Notes under the pieces: generated by a model
The model's database searches: none
What the model was told of the DNA's origin: nothing
The model's input: the letters and a program-made list of their open reading frames with translations, nothing else
Part shown: positions 16,067-25,395 of the stretch, one piece after another
Layout: each line of letters begins with the position of its first letter
Position numbering within the stretch: position 1 is the stretch's first letter
Program-made: the position numbers and the translations under genes
Source: Sediminibacillus dalangtanensis
GTDB taxonomy: Bacteria > Bacillota > Bacilli > Bacillales > Amphibacillaceae
NCBI RefSeq assembly: GCF_017792025.1
Contig: NZ_CP046956.1
Span: forward strand, 558,001 to 622,000
Direction of reading: 5' to 3'
Length of the DNA: 64,000 bases

Positions 16067-16858
16067 TCAATAAATCCCGCGTTCTTTCAAATCGTTTATT
16101 GCCTGGTGGACGTGATCGACGACACGAGTTGCGGTTTTTTGGACTTCAGGATGCGCAGTCGACATCGCGTAGCTGTATGGTGTCATTTCCAGCATTGGCA
16201 CATCGTTGAAAGAATCGCCGATCACAGCAATCTCCTCTGCGGTAATACCTAGCTTTTCAATGAGGCGTTGCAGGCCGAGTGCTTTGCTGATTCCTTTAGG
16301 AACGAAATCGACACAATGGGCATCGGACAGATAACTCTCCATGACCGGACCGAATTCTTCCGTGATTTCTTGTTTGATTTTGAGGATGTCTTCGGTTTCG
16401 CCGTGAATGGTGAATTTGGCAGGGAACACGGTCTCGCCGTAATAAGCTTCCAGCCGTTTCTCCTCTTTGACAGGAAAATAAAGCAAGTGCTCGAACGCTT
16501 CGATTTCCGGCGTTTTTTCTGCTACATATACATCATCCGCTGTAGATACAGAATAAACGACAGGATACTTCGCTATCGCCTGGTGCAGACGCCGGCTCAA
16601 TGCTTCGGGAAATGTTTCGGTGTGTACCAGTCCATCTTGCCCATGATAAACGAAGCTGCCGTTCTGGCTGACCCGGTGCCCCGTTTGGTTAACCTGTTTA
16701 AATACTTCGAGAATATCGCGGTCCATTCTTCCGGAAGCAACAGCAAATTCCACGCCCTTATCTACCAGACCGGCAATAGCGTCGATGTCCTCCTGCAGAA
16801 TATGATTTTCCTTTCCAAGCAATGTACCATCAAGATCGGTGACAAAAAGTTTGAGCAT
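16067..16858 (-). CDS. Cof-type HAD hydrolase
   Basis: 263 residues. Motif I DLDGTLL (nucleophile D8, acid/base D10), motif II around ASGR near 42, and motif IV GDSFNDVPML near 213 define the Cof/IIB subfamily of HAD phosphatases, with a cap domain between motifs II and III. These cytoplasmic magnesium-dependent enzymes dephosphorylate sugar phosphates, FMN or similar; the substrate is unknown. The insertion point is between recX and yfhH, where B. subtilis has no such gene. Confidence 0.93.
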   Translation of the reverse strand: MLKLFVTDLDGTLLGKENHILQEDIDAIAGLVDKGVEFAVASGRMDRDILEVFKQVNQTGHRVSQNGSFVYHGQDGLVHTETFPEALSRRLHQAIAKYPVVYSVSTADDVYVAEKTPEIEAFEHLLYFPVKEEKRLEAYYGETVFPAKFTIHGETEDILKIKQEITEEFGPVMESYLSDAHCVDFVPKGISKALGLQRLIEKLGITAEEIAVIGDSFNDVPMLEMTPYSYAMSTAHPEVQKTATRVVDHVHQAINDLKERGIY

Positions 16859-17021
16859 AGTTTTGGCTCCTTTTACGCCAATCTGGCGCTTATGTATATA
16901 ACCAATTTCGATTATACAGTTTGCAAGCGCATTCAGACAAAGGGGATTTGAGGAAGAAAGGGTCCGATCATTAATAGTGTAAATAAACGATTACAAATAT
17001 AGACAGAATGATTCACTGTAG

Positions 17022-17267
17022 TCAGGAAGCTTCTCGCTTTGTTTGTGTACTGCTTCGTTTCCATTTCCAATAGTGAAAAAGGTAGTAAGCGAGCCCGGCA
17101 AGGGAGACGGAAAAATAAAGCATAGATGGATCCTTGTCTTTCCATTGTTTCAGCCAGATACCTCCGAAAAACGCAAACATCAATGCACCTGTCCGCAAGC
17201 GCCCATTAGACTGTTGGGTGAACAGAATGATGAACATGATTAACAGGAATACGAGGGTATAAAACAT
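17022..17267 (-). CDS. Small membrane protein, 81 residues
   Basis: Three hydrophobic stretches (FYTLVFLLIMFIILFTQQ, GALMFAFFGGIWL and MLYFSVSLAGLAYYLFHYW) and a basic C-terminus (KWKRSSTQTKREAS). ATG 17267 has GAGGAGG upstream. No family recognised. It lies between the HAD hydrolase and yfhH genes; about 160 bases to the HAD start hold no other gene. Confidence 0.7.
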   Translation of the reverse strand: MFYTLVFLLIMFIILFTQQSNGRLRTGALMFAFFGGIWLKQWKDKDPSMLYFSVSLAGLAYYLFHYWKWKRSSTQTKREAS

Positions 17268-17517
17268 GATTTTCCTCCTCTCATGTGCAGTCCGTTTTTA
17301 AATTTTTGCAACAACTAGAACGAGCTCAAAGTGAAATCTTTAATCCTTCTACGGTGATTTTCACTATATATTACCAGTCGGTATGGGTAGTGTAAATAAG
17401 AGGAGGAAAGCGGATGGAAGAATCGGCAAAGTAAAAGATATTTTGTGGTCAACGGACAATGCGGTAAAATGGAAACAGAAGTAGGAAATGCATCAAGTGT
17501 GGGGGAGGTTATCGAGA

Positions 17518-17850
17518 GTGGAGAAGAGATACAGTGAGTACACCGTGGGAGAACTTCGGGAGGAAGTGGCAGCTTTGAAAGAAAAAGCGCAAAAAGCAGA
17601 GCAATTGGGTAACGTAAGTGAATTCGCCATCCATGAAAGAAAAATACAGATGGCGCTGGCATATATGATGAACCCGGAGGATTATGCTGCAGGGGAAACC
17701 TATGAATTGCAGCAGGATCCGGGCCATACCTTCAAAATCAGTTATATCAATGGCAGGTTTGCCTGGGGCAACCGGATCAACCTGTTAGGTGAAATGGTGG
17801 AGAAACAGGAAGCGATCCCGATTTCGATGCTCGGAAAAAAATTGGATTAA
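17518..17850 (+). CDS. yfhH: YfhH family protein (DUF1811)
   Basis: 110 residues from GTG 17518 (MEKRYSEYTVGELREEVAAL), which has GGGGGAGG nine bases upstream and matches the usual N-terminus of YfhH. A coiled-coil helix (residues 12-45) is followed by a small SH3-like beta domain (AGETYELQQDPGHTFKISYI then NGRFAWGNRI). Function unknown; position after recX is conserved. The upstream ATG at 17488 is not needed. Confidence 0.9.
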   Translation: MEKRYSEYTVGELREEVAALKEKAQKAEQLGNVSEFAIHERKIQMALAYMMNPEDYAAGETYELQQDPGHTFKISYINGRFAWGNRINLLGEMVEKQEAIPISMLGKKLD

Positions 17851-17862
17851 GCAGGAAAGGGA

Positions 17863-17888
17863 CAGTCCCCGCCATATGGCAGGGACTG
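17863..17888. terminator. Bidirectional terminator
   Basis: CAGTCCCCGCC-ATAT-GGCAGGGACTG hairpin between the convergent yfhH and small-protein genes. A similar hairpin (GTCTCCGCC / GGCAGAGAC) occurs at about 26633-26655. Confidence 0.7.
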
Positions 17889-17895
17889 CTGTATG

Positions 17896-18045
17896 TCAGC
17901 CTTTTTTCTTGAGCACATCCATGATGATGTCCTTTTGGCTTTTACGGGTTTCACCGTTCACTTGTTGGCTGGCACGTTTCGGGTTTGCCCGTGGTGATTG
18001 AAAAGGATCCTGGTAGAGATTTTCGGCAAATGGCTTTCTGGCCAT
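17896..18045 (-). CDS. Small YpzG-like protein
   Basis: 49 residues, MARKPFAENLYQDPFQSPRA then NPKRASQQVNGETRKSQKDI. The SPRANPK-A--QVNGET core is what I recall of the YpzG family of small Bacillus proteins; assignment is from memory. ATG 18045 has GAGGAGG upstream. It begins 13 bases after sspK and is probably co-transcribed with it, which would suggest expression in the developing spore. Confidence 0.7.
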   Translation of the reverse strand: MARKPFAENLYQDPFQSPRANPKRASQQVNGETRKSQKDIIMDVLKKKG

Positions 18046-18058
18046 AGCTGTTTCCTCC

Positions 18059-18199
18059 TCAGCGGTGTGCAGAATTTTTCATGCGTTCCTGTGGTTCGGT
18101 GTTGATCGAGCCATCCGCCCGCTTCGGACTGTATCGCCCTTTGGCGCGCGGTTTGCTGTCCATGCGCATATCAGGTAAACCGTACTTTTTATTCCGCAT
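18059..18199 (-). CDS. sspK: Small acid-soluble spore protein SspK
   Basis: 46 residues, MRNKKYGLPDMRMDSKPRAK then GRYSPKRADGSINTEPQERM. The KPRAK-Y--KRADGSIN--PQERM core is specific to SspK, a minor SASP made in the forespore. I start at ATG 18199, with GGAGG eight bases upstream; the longer frame is spurious. It is between yfhH and yfhJ exactly as in B. subtilis. Confidence 0.92.
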   Translation of the reverse strand: MRNKKYGLPDMRMDSKPRAKGRYSPKRADGSINTEPQERMKNSAHR

Positions 18200-18362
18200 T
18201 CGCATCCCCTCCGTCCCGTCAATCCATTGTGCGCTGTCTGAAAGCTGCGCATTCGTAGTTTTTACGTAACCAGGGAGCTTATGTGGTACAATAATTACCG
18301 GTACGGACCGCATCACCAGATGCCGGAACTTACGCGATTCTCTTTGATAAAGGGTGAGTGAC

Positions 18363-18635
18363 ATGCAAGAACGGTTTGAGCGGCTGGCAGAACGACTTGC
18401 CGAAACTAATCAACAATTGAGCCGTGACGAAGCTAGAACATGGGTAGAACTGCTTTGGGAGGACTTTGACACCACTCGGGCGAAAGCCGGAGAAAAGTAT
18501 CAGGGAAAAGACGTCACCGAGCAGATCGTACTACGCTGGATCGATCAATATGGTCCGCGACTGCACGAGTTTCTGGCCAATAATCCGAAATACGCAAGGA
18601 TGTTCGAGCGCAAAAACAATAGCGAAAATAAATAA
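18363..18635 (+). CDS. yfhJ: YfhJ family (WVELL) protein
   Basis: 90 residues. The signature ARTWVELLWEDFDTTRAKAG is at 25-44, with YQGKDVTEQIVLRWIDQYGP and LHEFLANNPKY after it, as in B. subtilis YfhJ. Function unknown, cytoplasmic. ATG 18363 has AGGGTGA five bases upstream; GTG 18354 overlaps that site and is less likely. Divergent from sspK. Confidence 0.92.
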   Translation: MQERFERLAERLAETNQQLSRDEARTWVELLWEDFDTTRAKAGEKYQGKDVTEQIVLRWIDQYGPRLHEFLANNPKYARMFERKNNSENK

Positions 18636-18678
18636 AGGCTGGTACCCGATAAAGGGATTTCCAGCCTTCCGTTTTTCT
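18635..18678 (+). terminator. Terminator of yfhJ
   Basis: AAGGCTGG / CCAGCCTT stem with an 18-base loop, then CCGTTTTTC. Confidence 0.75.
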
Positions 18679-18717
18679 TAAGCTTTTCAGGGGTAAAAGG
18701 CCCTTTCGATTTTCTTA

Positions 18718-19713
18718 TCACGTGAAAGGGGAGGGAGAATCCTCGATCACCAGTTTGCGCTGAAGCTTTTTCTCGGAAAATATCCAGCCCGTGTAGGAAG
18801 TCATAATCCGGTGATTGTCATCGATCTGGACAACCGCGACAAAAGGATAATGCCCTTTTGAACGATAGCGCAGGTCAATAAACCGTACTTCGGTAAAGTC
18901 ATCAAAGTAGTTGATTTCCCAACGGTGTACCGGTGAGAAAGACAGGAATGCAGAAATATTTTTGTCCTGCAAGGCCATATCTGTCAATTCATCTTCCGGC
19001 AGCGGCTTTTTTTCAAACTCGTCAATGAATTCAATATGGCCGTTTTCGGCCCTGCCTACATAAAAACGGTCTTTTGCCGTTACGGCAATCCGCCAAATGT
19101 TTTGTTTCATCGTAGGCGATGTGACGATTTGTTCCACGTCCGGAATATGATGCTTCACCTTCTTGACGATTTCCCGTTTGTCGAGATACCGTTTGATATA
19201 ATAGAGAAAAATCACGAAATAAATGAGCAGCCATGTATAACCAGGGTCAGCTCCTAGTATCCATGCGACAATACCAATGACGTGCATTGTAAAAATGTAC
19301 GGGTCGAACGTATTGATAAATCCATAGGCGACCCACCTTCGTGTGAACGGCCGATAAGCCTGGGTGCCATACGCATTAAAGACATCGACAAGAACATGAA
19401 GGATCACCGCCAGAAAGGTCCACACCCATAAATGCAGAAAACTGACGTCCGGCATAAATACGTGAATGAGGCCTGCAACGGCAACTCCCCAAAACAGGAC
19501 TGCCGGAAGTGAGTGGGTAGCCCCACGATGATGTCGTATATAAACAGCATTATTTCGCAATTTTAAAATGGTATCCGAATCGGGTGCTTGTGATCCGACT
19601 AATGTGCCGATCATGACGGCACTATACAAAGCAGGATCTTGTTGAACGGCCGGATCAAGTGTAGCCAGGCCGCCGAGCGCAACCCCCATGACGATGTGGG
19701 TTCCAGTATCCAT
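18718..19713 (-). CDS. yfhP: YfhP: membrane-bound metal-dependent hydrolase family
   Basis: 331 residues. The N-terminal half is the YdjM-like membrane domain with metal-binding motifs MDTGTHIVMGVALGG, then GSQAPDSDTI and RHHRGATHSLPAVLFW, and about four membrane helices up to residue 180. The C-terminal half is cytoplasmic beta-rich sequence. B. subtilis YfhP has been described as a likely negative regulator of yfhP, mutY, fabL and sspE transcription. Here it is divergent from mutY as in that species. ATG 19713 has AAGGAGGG upstream. Confidence 0.92.
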   Translation of the reverse strand: MDTGTHIVMGVALGGLATLDPAVQQDPALYSAVMIGTLVGSQAPDSDTILKLRNNAVYIRHHRGATHSLPAVLFWGVAVAGLIHVFMPDVSFLHLWVWTFLAVILHVLVDVFNAYGTQAYRPFTRRWVAYGFINTFDPYIFTMHVIGIVAWILGADPGYTWLLIYFVIFLYYIKRYLDKREIVKKVKHHIPDVEQIVTSPTMKQNIWRIAVTAKDRFYVGRAENGHIEFIDEFEKKPLPEDELTDMALQDKNISAFLSFSPVHRWEINYFDDFTEVRFIDLRYRSKGHYPFVAVVQIDDNHRIMTSYTGWIFSEKKLQRKLVIEDSPSPFT

Positions 19714-19956
19714 TCAGTACGGCCCTCCTTTAATCAGTTAATAGTAGTATAAAGCAGATGAACTGCTTGTGTATATCACGTTTCAAGCAGGCATTACGCC
19801 TGCACAGGTTTGAATCTTTGGTTTTATTGTAAAGATTGTTGGTATGAGATGAAAACAATTGCAGTTTTCCGCTGATACGAATCTCTTTTTCAACCACATG
19901 ACCTGAGCATGCGCTAGATCGTGCTAATGATATTGTACCACGAAGGATGAAAAACA

Positions 19957-21039
19957 ATGAAAAACGAACAAGTTGAAGAAACGATCAATCATTTCGATAC
20001 GGCTGGATTTCAAGCCGATCTGATCAATTGGTTTTATCAGGAACAGCGTCAGCTTCCCTGGCGTGAAAATAAAGACCCTTACAAAGTATGGGTATCCGAA
20101 ATCATGCTTCAGCAAACCAAAGTAGATACCGTTATTCCTTATTTCCAACGCTTTATGAAAAAATTCCCGACACTTGATGATCTGGCAGAAGCAGACGAGC
20201 AGGAAGTATTGAAAGCGTGGGAAGGTCTAGGTTACTATTCCCGTGCGCGGAATCTGCAAAACGCAGTCAAGGAAGTCGCTGCGTCCTATGACAGTAAAGT
20301 GCCGGAAAATGCAAAACAGCTTGGTGCCCTAAAAGGCGTCGGACCGTACACCAAAGGGGCAATCCTCAGTATTGCCTACGATCAGCCGGAGCCGGCTGTC
20401 GACGGCAATGTCATGCGCGTGTTGTCGAGGGTGCTTTTGATTGATGAAGATATCGCCAAGCCGAAAACAAGAAAAACATTTGAATCCGCCGTTAAAGCGA
20501 TCATTTCGCATGAGGATCCGTCCGCTTTTAACCAGGGGCTGATGGAGCTGGGGGCGCTTGTCTGTACGCCGACCACCCCTTCCTGTATGCTCTGTCCCGT
20601 TCAGAGCCACTGCCGGGCGTTCGCCGAAGGTATCCAGCAGGACCTCCCGGTGAAAACCAAAGCCAAAAAACAAAAACAGGTTGGTTACTTTGCGTTCCTT
20701 GTAAAGGACAAACAGGGTAATTATTTGATCGAACAAAGACCGGAAACCGGTTTGCTCGCAAGCCTTTGGCAGTTTCCGATGGCACCGTTAGCTGAAACAG
20801 ATGAAGAGCATGCCGCCCAATGGTTCCGCCAGGTGTACGGTGTCGACATCGAAATTAGCGGGCAGGTTGACGAGATCAAGCATGTGTTTTCCCACTTAAT
20901 TTGGGATGTCCAAGTCATGGAAGCGGAGGTCACAGGAGGAAACCTGGTCCGCGATTCAAGCCGGTTTGTTGCAGCGGAAGCGCTGGAGCAGTATCCGTTT
21001 CCGGTTTCCCACCAAAAAATGCTGAAACACACAGAATGA
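19957..21039 (+). CDS. mutY: A/G-specific adenine glycosylase MutY
   Basis: 360 residues. MutY removes adenine mispaired with 8-oxoguanine. The catalytic Glu48 lies in VSEIMLQQT and the catalytic Asp149 in AVDGNVMRV, after the helix-hairpin-helix GALKGVGPYT. The [4Fe-4S] ligands are C203, C210, C213 and C219. The C-terminal NUDIX-like domain recognises 8-oxoguanine and contains the FSH motif at 311-313 described for Geobacillus MutY. Start ATG with GAAGGA upstream. In B. subtilis fabL follows, but here the next gene is sspE. Confidence 0.97.
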   Translation: MKNEQVEETINHFDTAGFQADLINWFYQEQRQLPWRENKDPYKVWVSEIMLQQTKVDTVIPYFQRFMKKFPTLDDLAEADEQEVLKAWEGLGYYSRARNLQNAVKEVAASYDSKVPENAKQLGALKGVGPYTKGAILSIAYDQPEPAVDGNVMRVLSRVLLIDEDIAKPKTRKTFESAVKAIISHEDPSAFNQGLMELGALVCTPTTPSCMLCPVQSHCRAFAEGIQQDLPVKTKAKKQKQVGYFAFLVKDKQGNYLIEQRPETGLLASLWQFPMAPLAETDEEHAAQWFRQVYGVDIEISGQVDEIKHVFSHLIWDVQVMEAEVTGGNLVRDSSRFVAAEALEQYPFPVSHQKMLKHTE

Positions 21040-21183
21040 GCGCTCTCCACTTATTTTAGGACGTCTAGGACGTTTTTATTCCTGCTTGGAAATTACTGGT
21101 CCAATTGGATAAGTTTCTTGCCGGATTCCTCCGGATAACATCCCGCCTGTTGGAGAAATTAATGGGTGCGGAGGTGATATGAG

Positions 21184-21459
21184 ATGGCTAAAAACAATAA
21201 CCCAAGCCAAACTAACGCTCAACAAGTTAGAAAACAAAACCAAAAAGCTGCACAAGGTCAACAGTTTGGTACAGAATTTGCTTCTGAGACTGACGCTCAG
21301 CAAGTAAGAAAGCAAAACCAAAAAGCTGCCCGCGGCCAAGCAGGACAAGCAGGAGCTCAAGCAGGCCAAGCTGGCCAGTTTGGTACAGAGTTTGCTTCTG
21401 AAACTGACGCTCAGCAAGTAAGAAAGCAAAACCAACAATCTCAAGCAAAAAAGAAGTAA
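21184..21459 (+). CDS. sspE: Gamma-type small acid-soluble spore protein
   Basis: 91 residues dominated by Q, A, N and K, with the gamma-SASP repeat FGTEFASETDAQQVRKQNQ present twice (about residues 28-46 and 65-83) and a partial N-terminal copy (TNAQQVRKQNQKA). Between them is a glycine/glutamine linker (AGQAGAQAGQAGQ). Gamma-SASP is an amino-acid reserve degraded at germination by the Gpr protease, whose site is the TEFAS region. Ribosome binding site GGAGGTGAT is a perfect anti-16S match. Confidence 0.96.
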   Translation: MAKNNNPSQTNAQQVRKQNQKAAQGQQFGTEFASETDAQQVRKQNQKAARGQAGQAGAQAGQAGQFGTEFASETDAQQVRKQNQQSQAKKK

Positions 21460-21486
21460 CTTTTTAACCCCCGAATAATTCAGACA

Positions 21487-21520
21487 AAAAGGAGCTCTCT
21501 CACCGTGAGAGCTCCTTTTG
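21487..21520. terminator. Terminator of sspE
   Basis: AAAAGGAGCTCTC / GAGAGCTCCTTTT stem with a seven-base loop, then GTTTG. Confidence 0.9.
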
Positions 21521-21652
21521 TTTGTGCTCGAAGGGGAGTTGCGGACAAACTTCATTACTGCCTGCAGTCTATCATTTCCATTTAGATTTTTTTATCGTTA
21601 TAATTGAATTAGTAAACAAAAAATACTTTTTAAAAAAAGAAAGGAAGATAGG

Positions 21653-22180
21653 ATGGCTGGCCCGCAACCTGGTTCGAAAATGCAAATCCAAAGCTATAAG
21701 CACAATGGCCAGCTCCATCGCGTTTGGGAAAGCAGTACGGTGTTAAAGGGCACGCGAAACGTTGTGATAGGAGCTAATGATCGAACCCTGGTCAAGGAAA
21801 GCGACGGACGGACATGGATAACAAGGGAACCGGCAATTTGTTATTTTCATTCCAAGTATTGGTTCAATGTGATAGGCATGCTGCGCAATGATGGTATTTA
21901 TTATTACTGCAACATCAGCTCTCCATTTGTTTTTGATGAAGAAGCGTTGAAGTACATCGATTATGACTTGGATATCAAAGTGTTCCCCGATATGACGTTT
22001 AATTTGCTGGATGAAGACGAATACGAGCAGCATAGACGGGAAATGAATTACCCAAAGGTAGTCGACCGGATTTTATGGAATCACGTAGAATATCTCATTC
22101 ATTGGATCAGACAGCGCAAGGGACCGTTCGCGCCCGAATTCGTCGATCAATGGTATGAACGGTATTTAACCTACCGGTAG
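21653..22180 (+). CDS. ygaC: DUF402 nucleoside-tri/diphosphatase-like protein (YgaC)
   Basis: 175 residues, nearly the full DUF402 fold: [40 protein letters not shown], then [20 protein letters not shown], and the metal-site motif [14 protein letters not shown]. The related staphylococcal enzyme hydrolyses nucleoside di- and triphosphates with a metal bound by the YIDYDLDIK acids. Strongly similar to B. subtilis YgaC and in the same place. Start ATG 21653 with AGGAAG upstream. Confidence 0.92.
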   Translation: MAGPQPGSKMQIQSYKHNGQLHRVWESSTVLKGTRNVVIGANDRTLVKESDGRTWITREPAICYFHSKYWFNVIGMLRNDGIYYYCNISSPFVFDEEALKYIDYDLDIKVFPDMTFNLLDEDEYEQHRREMNYPKVVDRILWNHVEYLIHWIRQRKGPFAPEFVDQWYERYLTYR

Positions 22181-22283
22181 GCTTTCTTTTTTCTGAAAAA
22201 CAGGAATAGGATCGAAAATCCTTGTCTCCAATACGGGCGGCAAGGTTTTTCTTGCGTTTTATGCTTTTACTTTTTTAGAGTTA

Positions 22284-22735
22284 GTCGCTCATGTTCCTGG
22301 GAGTTGATCATCTTTCGGGAAAAGTCGCTCTACTTAGTGCCGAAATCGCTCAACTGTCCAGTAAAGTCGCTCATGTTCCTGAGAGTTGATCATCTTTCGG
22401 GAAAAGTCGCTCTACTTAGTGCCGAAGTCGCTCAACTTTAAAGTAAAATCGCTCATGTTCCTGAGAGTTGATCATCTTTCGGGAAAAGTCGCTCTACTTA
22501 GTGCCGAAGTCGCTCAACTTTCCAGTAAAATCGCTCATGTTCCTGGGAGTTGATCATCTTTCGGGAAAAGTCGCTCTACTTAGTGCCGAAATCGCTCAAC
22601 TTTAAAGTAAAATCGCTCATGTTCCTGAGAGTTGATCACCTTTCCGGTAAAGTCGCTCTACTTAGTGCCGAAGTCGCTCAACTTTCCAGTAAAGTCACTC
22701 ATGTTCCTAGGAAGTTGATTATCCTTCAGAGAAAA
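22284..22735. repeat. 82-bp tandem repeat, about 5.5 copies, built of four ~21-bp subunits
   Basis: The anchor TCGCTCATGTTCC (TCACTC in the last copy) occurs at 22285, 22367, 22449, 22531, 22613 and 22695, always 82 bases apart. Within each unit TCGCTC recurs at offsets 0, 40 and 61, and a diverged TGATCATC takes the place near 20, so the unit is itself four ~21-base repeats. Copies differ mainly at single positions (CTGAGAG/CTGGGAG, CCGAAAT/CCGAAGT). Because 21 is a multiple of three, long but meaningless reading frames cross it. Confidence 0.95.
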
Positions 22736-22892
22736 TTGCGCGCTTCCTAAGGCGATGTTAGCTGTGCTTCTTATATGTGTAAGCGGCACATAATAGAACC
22801 GTGCCGGCGGCCATCTGGATAAAAAGCGTTTGATTATGCCAGGGCAGGTTAAAGATAAACAAGATACAGCAACAGAGAGAGAGGTGGACACC

Positions 22893-24668
22893 TTGGATAG
22901 TATAAAAAGGTACATGGCGTTTGTCTGGCCTTATAAATGGAGGATTCTTTGGACGGTGCTGATCGGGATTGTCAAATTCGGCATTCCATTATTAATGCCG
23001 TTGATAGTTAAGTATGTAATCGATAATATTATTGGCGCCGACGACTTGACGAATTCGGAGAAGCTGTCCGAATTATTCTGGCTCATGGGCGGAGCCTTTG
23101 TCGTCTTTCTGGTGGCCCGGCCGCCGATTGAGTATATCCGGCAGTATCTGGCCCAGTGGACAGGAAATAAGATTTTATACGATATCAGAGATAAGCTGTT
23201 TGACCACATACAGAAATTGAGTTTGCGTTTCTATTCACAGACGAAGACAGGGGAAATTATTTCTCGCGTCATTCATGACGTCGAACAGACCAAAAACTTC
23301 GTCATGACTGGTCTGATGAATATTTGGCTGGATATGATCACGATTTTGATCGCGATTGCGATCATGCTGACGATGAATGTTTGGCTCACCCTTGTGGCAG
23401 TGGCGTTGTTCCCGTTTTATGGATTTGCCGTCAAGTTGTTTTACGGGAGACTGCGCAGCCTGACCAGAGACCGCTCCCAAGCACTTGCCCAGGTACAGGG
23501 CCACTTGCATGAACGCGTGCAGGGGATGCCGGTGACACGAAGCTTTGCGCTTGAAGATTATGAACAAGAACAGTTCGACCAGCAAAACTCGAACTTCCTG
23601 GACAAAGCACTCCAGCATACCTCGTGGAACGCAAAAACCTTCGCAGTGACCAATACGATCACCGATTTGGCACCACTTCTCGTTATTGGGTTTGCAGGAT
23701 ATTTTGCGATCACAGGCGGACTTACCGTAGGAACGATGGCTGCTTTCGTCGGTTACATGGACAGGGTGTACAGTCCGCTCAGGCGTTTGATCAGTTCCTC
23801 GACCGTGCTGGTACAGTCGATTGCGTCGATGGACCGCGTGTTTGAATTCTTAGATGAAGATTATGATATCATCGACAAACCGGATGCCAAGCAGTTAAAA
23901 GAAGTGCACGGCGATGTAAAATTCGATCAAGTCCAGTTTAAATACACCGACGAGGAAGCGCTCGTTCTTCACGATGTGTCCCTAGATGTGAAAAAAGGTG
24001 AAACAATAGCGTTTGTCGGAATGAGCGGCGGCGGAAAGTCGACGCTGATCAGCTTGATTCCGCGATTTTACGATGTCACCGGAGGAAGCATCAAAATAGA
24101 TGGGACCGATATCCGTGATGTTGAAGCACGTTCCCTGAGGGACAAAATCGGCATGGTGCTGCAGGACAATATTTTGTTCAGCGAATCGATTTCCATGAAT
24201 ATTCGGATGGGCAACCCGTATGCCAGCGATGAAGAAGTCATCCGGGCAGCCAAAGCGGCCAACGCCCATGAATTCATCATGGGGCTTTCCGACGGCTATG
24301 ACACCATGGTCGGGGAACGCGGGGTCAAGCTTTCCGGCGGACAAAAACAGCGGATTGCCATCGCCCGGGTATTTTTGAAAAACCCGCCGATCCTTATATT
24401 GGATGAAGCGACTTCCGCGCTCGATTTGGAAAGTGAGCATTTGATCCAGGAGGCGCTCGAAAAACTGGCATCCAACCGGACGACCTTTATCGTCGCCCAC
24501 CGGCTGTCGACCATCACCCACGCCGATAGAATCGTGCTAATCGAAAACGGAGAAATCAAGGAAGAAGGATCACACCATGAGCTGATGAACCTGAAAGGTA
24601 ACTACTACAATCTTTATCAGGTACAGCAGCTTGATGACTCGACGACAACCGAATATTTGGGAACATAA
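22893..24668 (+). CDS. ygaD: ABC transporter, fused membrane and ATPase domains (YgaD)
   Basis: 591 residues from TTG 22893 ([20 protein letters not shown]), which follows GAGAGGTGG. A six-helix exporter domain (about 10-310) is followed by the ATPase: Walker [11 protein letters not shown]-loop [12 protein letters not shown], signature [10 protein letters not shown], Walker [13 protein letters not shown] and the switch VAHRLS. This is the MsbA/LmrA-type half-transporter that works as a homodimer exporting hydrophobic compounds or lipids. Position after ygaC is conserved. Confidence 0.94.
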   Translation: MDSIKRYMAFVWPYKWRILWTVLIGIVKFGIPLLMPLIVKYVIDNIIGADDLTNSEKLSELFWLMGGAFVVFLVARPPIEYIRQYLAQWTGNKILYDIRDKLFDHIQKLSLRFYSQTKTGEIISRVIHDVEQTKNFVMTGLMNIWLDMITILIAIAIMLTMNVWLTLVAVALFPFYGFAVKLFYGRLRSLTRDRSQALAQVQGHLHERVQGMPVTRSFALEDYEQEQFDQQNSNFLDKALQHTSWNAKTFAVTNTITDLAPLLVIGFAGYFAITGGLTVGTMAAFVGYMDRVYSPLRRLISSSTVLVQSIASMDRVFEFLDEDYDIIDKPDAKQLKEVHGDVKFDQVQFKYTDEEALVLHDVSLDVKKGETIAFVGMSGGGKSTLISLIPRFYDVTGGSIKIDGTDIRDVEARSLRDKIGMVLQDNILFSESISMNIRMGNPYASDEEVIRAAKAANAHEFIMGLSDGYDTMVGERGVKLSGGQKQRIAIARVFLKNPPILILDEATSALDLESEHLIQEALEKLASNRTTFIVAHRLSTITHADRIVLIENGEIKEEGSHHELMNLKGNYYNLYQVQQLDDSTTTEYLGT

Positions 24669-24672
24669 AAAC

Positions 24673-25395
24673 AGAGGCCTGGACAAAAGCATGGCCACCA
24701 AAGCAAAAACCGAGCGAATTCTAACTGTCAATCAAATTCGTTCGGTTTTTATTTGGATGTTCGATAAACTTCCTTTTACCCTGTTGTTTGATGCGTGCTT
24801 CGAATCGCTACGGCAAGATACTACGCGTTCCACGGGCACGGCTTCAACTTCCTCAGAAAGCACCAACCGCTTTCTTGCGGGATTTTCAGCTCGTGCTGTT
24901 CCCGTTGGAGTCTCCGTATCTTGCCTCCGCTACGTTCCTGGGCTGATGTCCACATGAAAAAGACAAGATGGACCGTATTCTTCTATTGGTTGATAGGTAT
25001 CTAAACAGTGATGAAGACGAAAAATCAGCATGGCGGTCCTTTATTCTTTAGAAATTGGACAATGGCATAAAAAAACGGTTTCCATGCAGCTCAGCTTTCT
25101 ACCTGTAACGGTAATAGGCAACACGGAAATCACACAAGAAGAAAAGTAACTCATCTAACGGAGGCAAGGTACGCAGACTCCAGCGGGATGAGCGCGAGCT
25201 GAAGATCCACTTGGCAAAGCGGTATACTTTGCCAAGTTAGCTGAAGCCGTGCCCGCGGAAAGCGAAGTACCTTGCCGGAGTGGAAAGTTGCACTTTTCAT
25301 AGGGTGGAACGTTTTGCTTTTTGCTCATCAAAAAAACCGAACGAATGGTGAATCGTTCGGTTTTCACTTTGGTCACGATGCTTTTGTCCCAAGCT
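24673..25395. repeat. 0.73-kb composite non-coding repeat, copy 1
   Basis: Bounded by imperfect terminal inverted repeats: AGAGGCCTGGACAAAAGCAT at the left and, inverted at the right, ATGCTTTTGTCCCAAGCTCT (running to 25397). Each end carries a terminator-like hairpin with AACCGA(G/A)CGAAT / ATTCGTTCGGTT arms (24708-24752 and 25331-25365). Inside are two oppositely oriented copies of a structured module, 24812-24925 (minus) and 25163-25276 (plus). No transposase or credible ORF. The second copy is at 61797-62528. It abuts the stop codons of both flanking genes. Confidence 0.9.

Noticed and set aside
22284..22735. CRISPR array
   Set aside because: Repeats are contiguous 82-bp tandem units with no unique spacers and no cas genes.
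24673..25395. Insertion sequence with transposase
   Set aside because: No ORF of transposase size or motif; only short frames crossing structured non-coding sequence.
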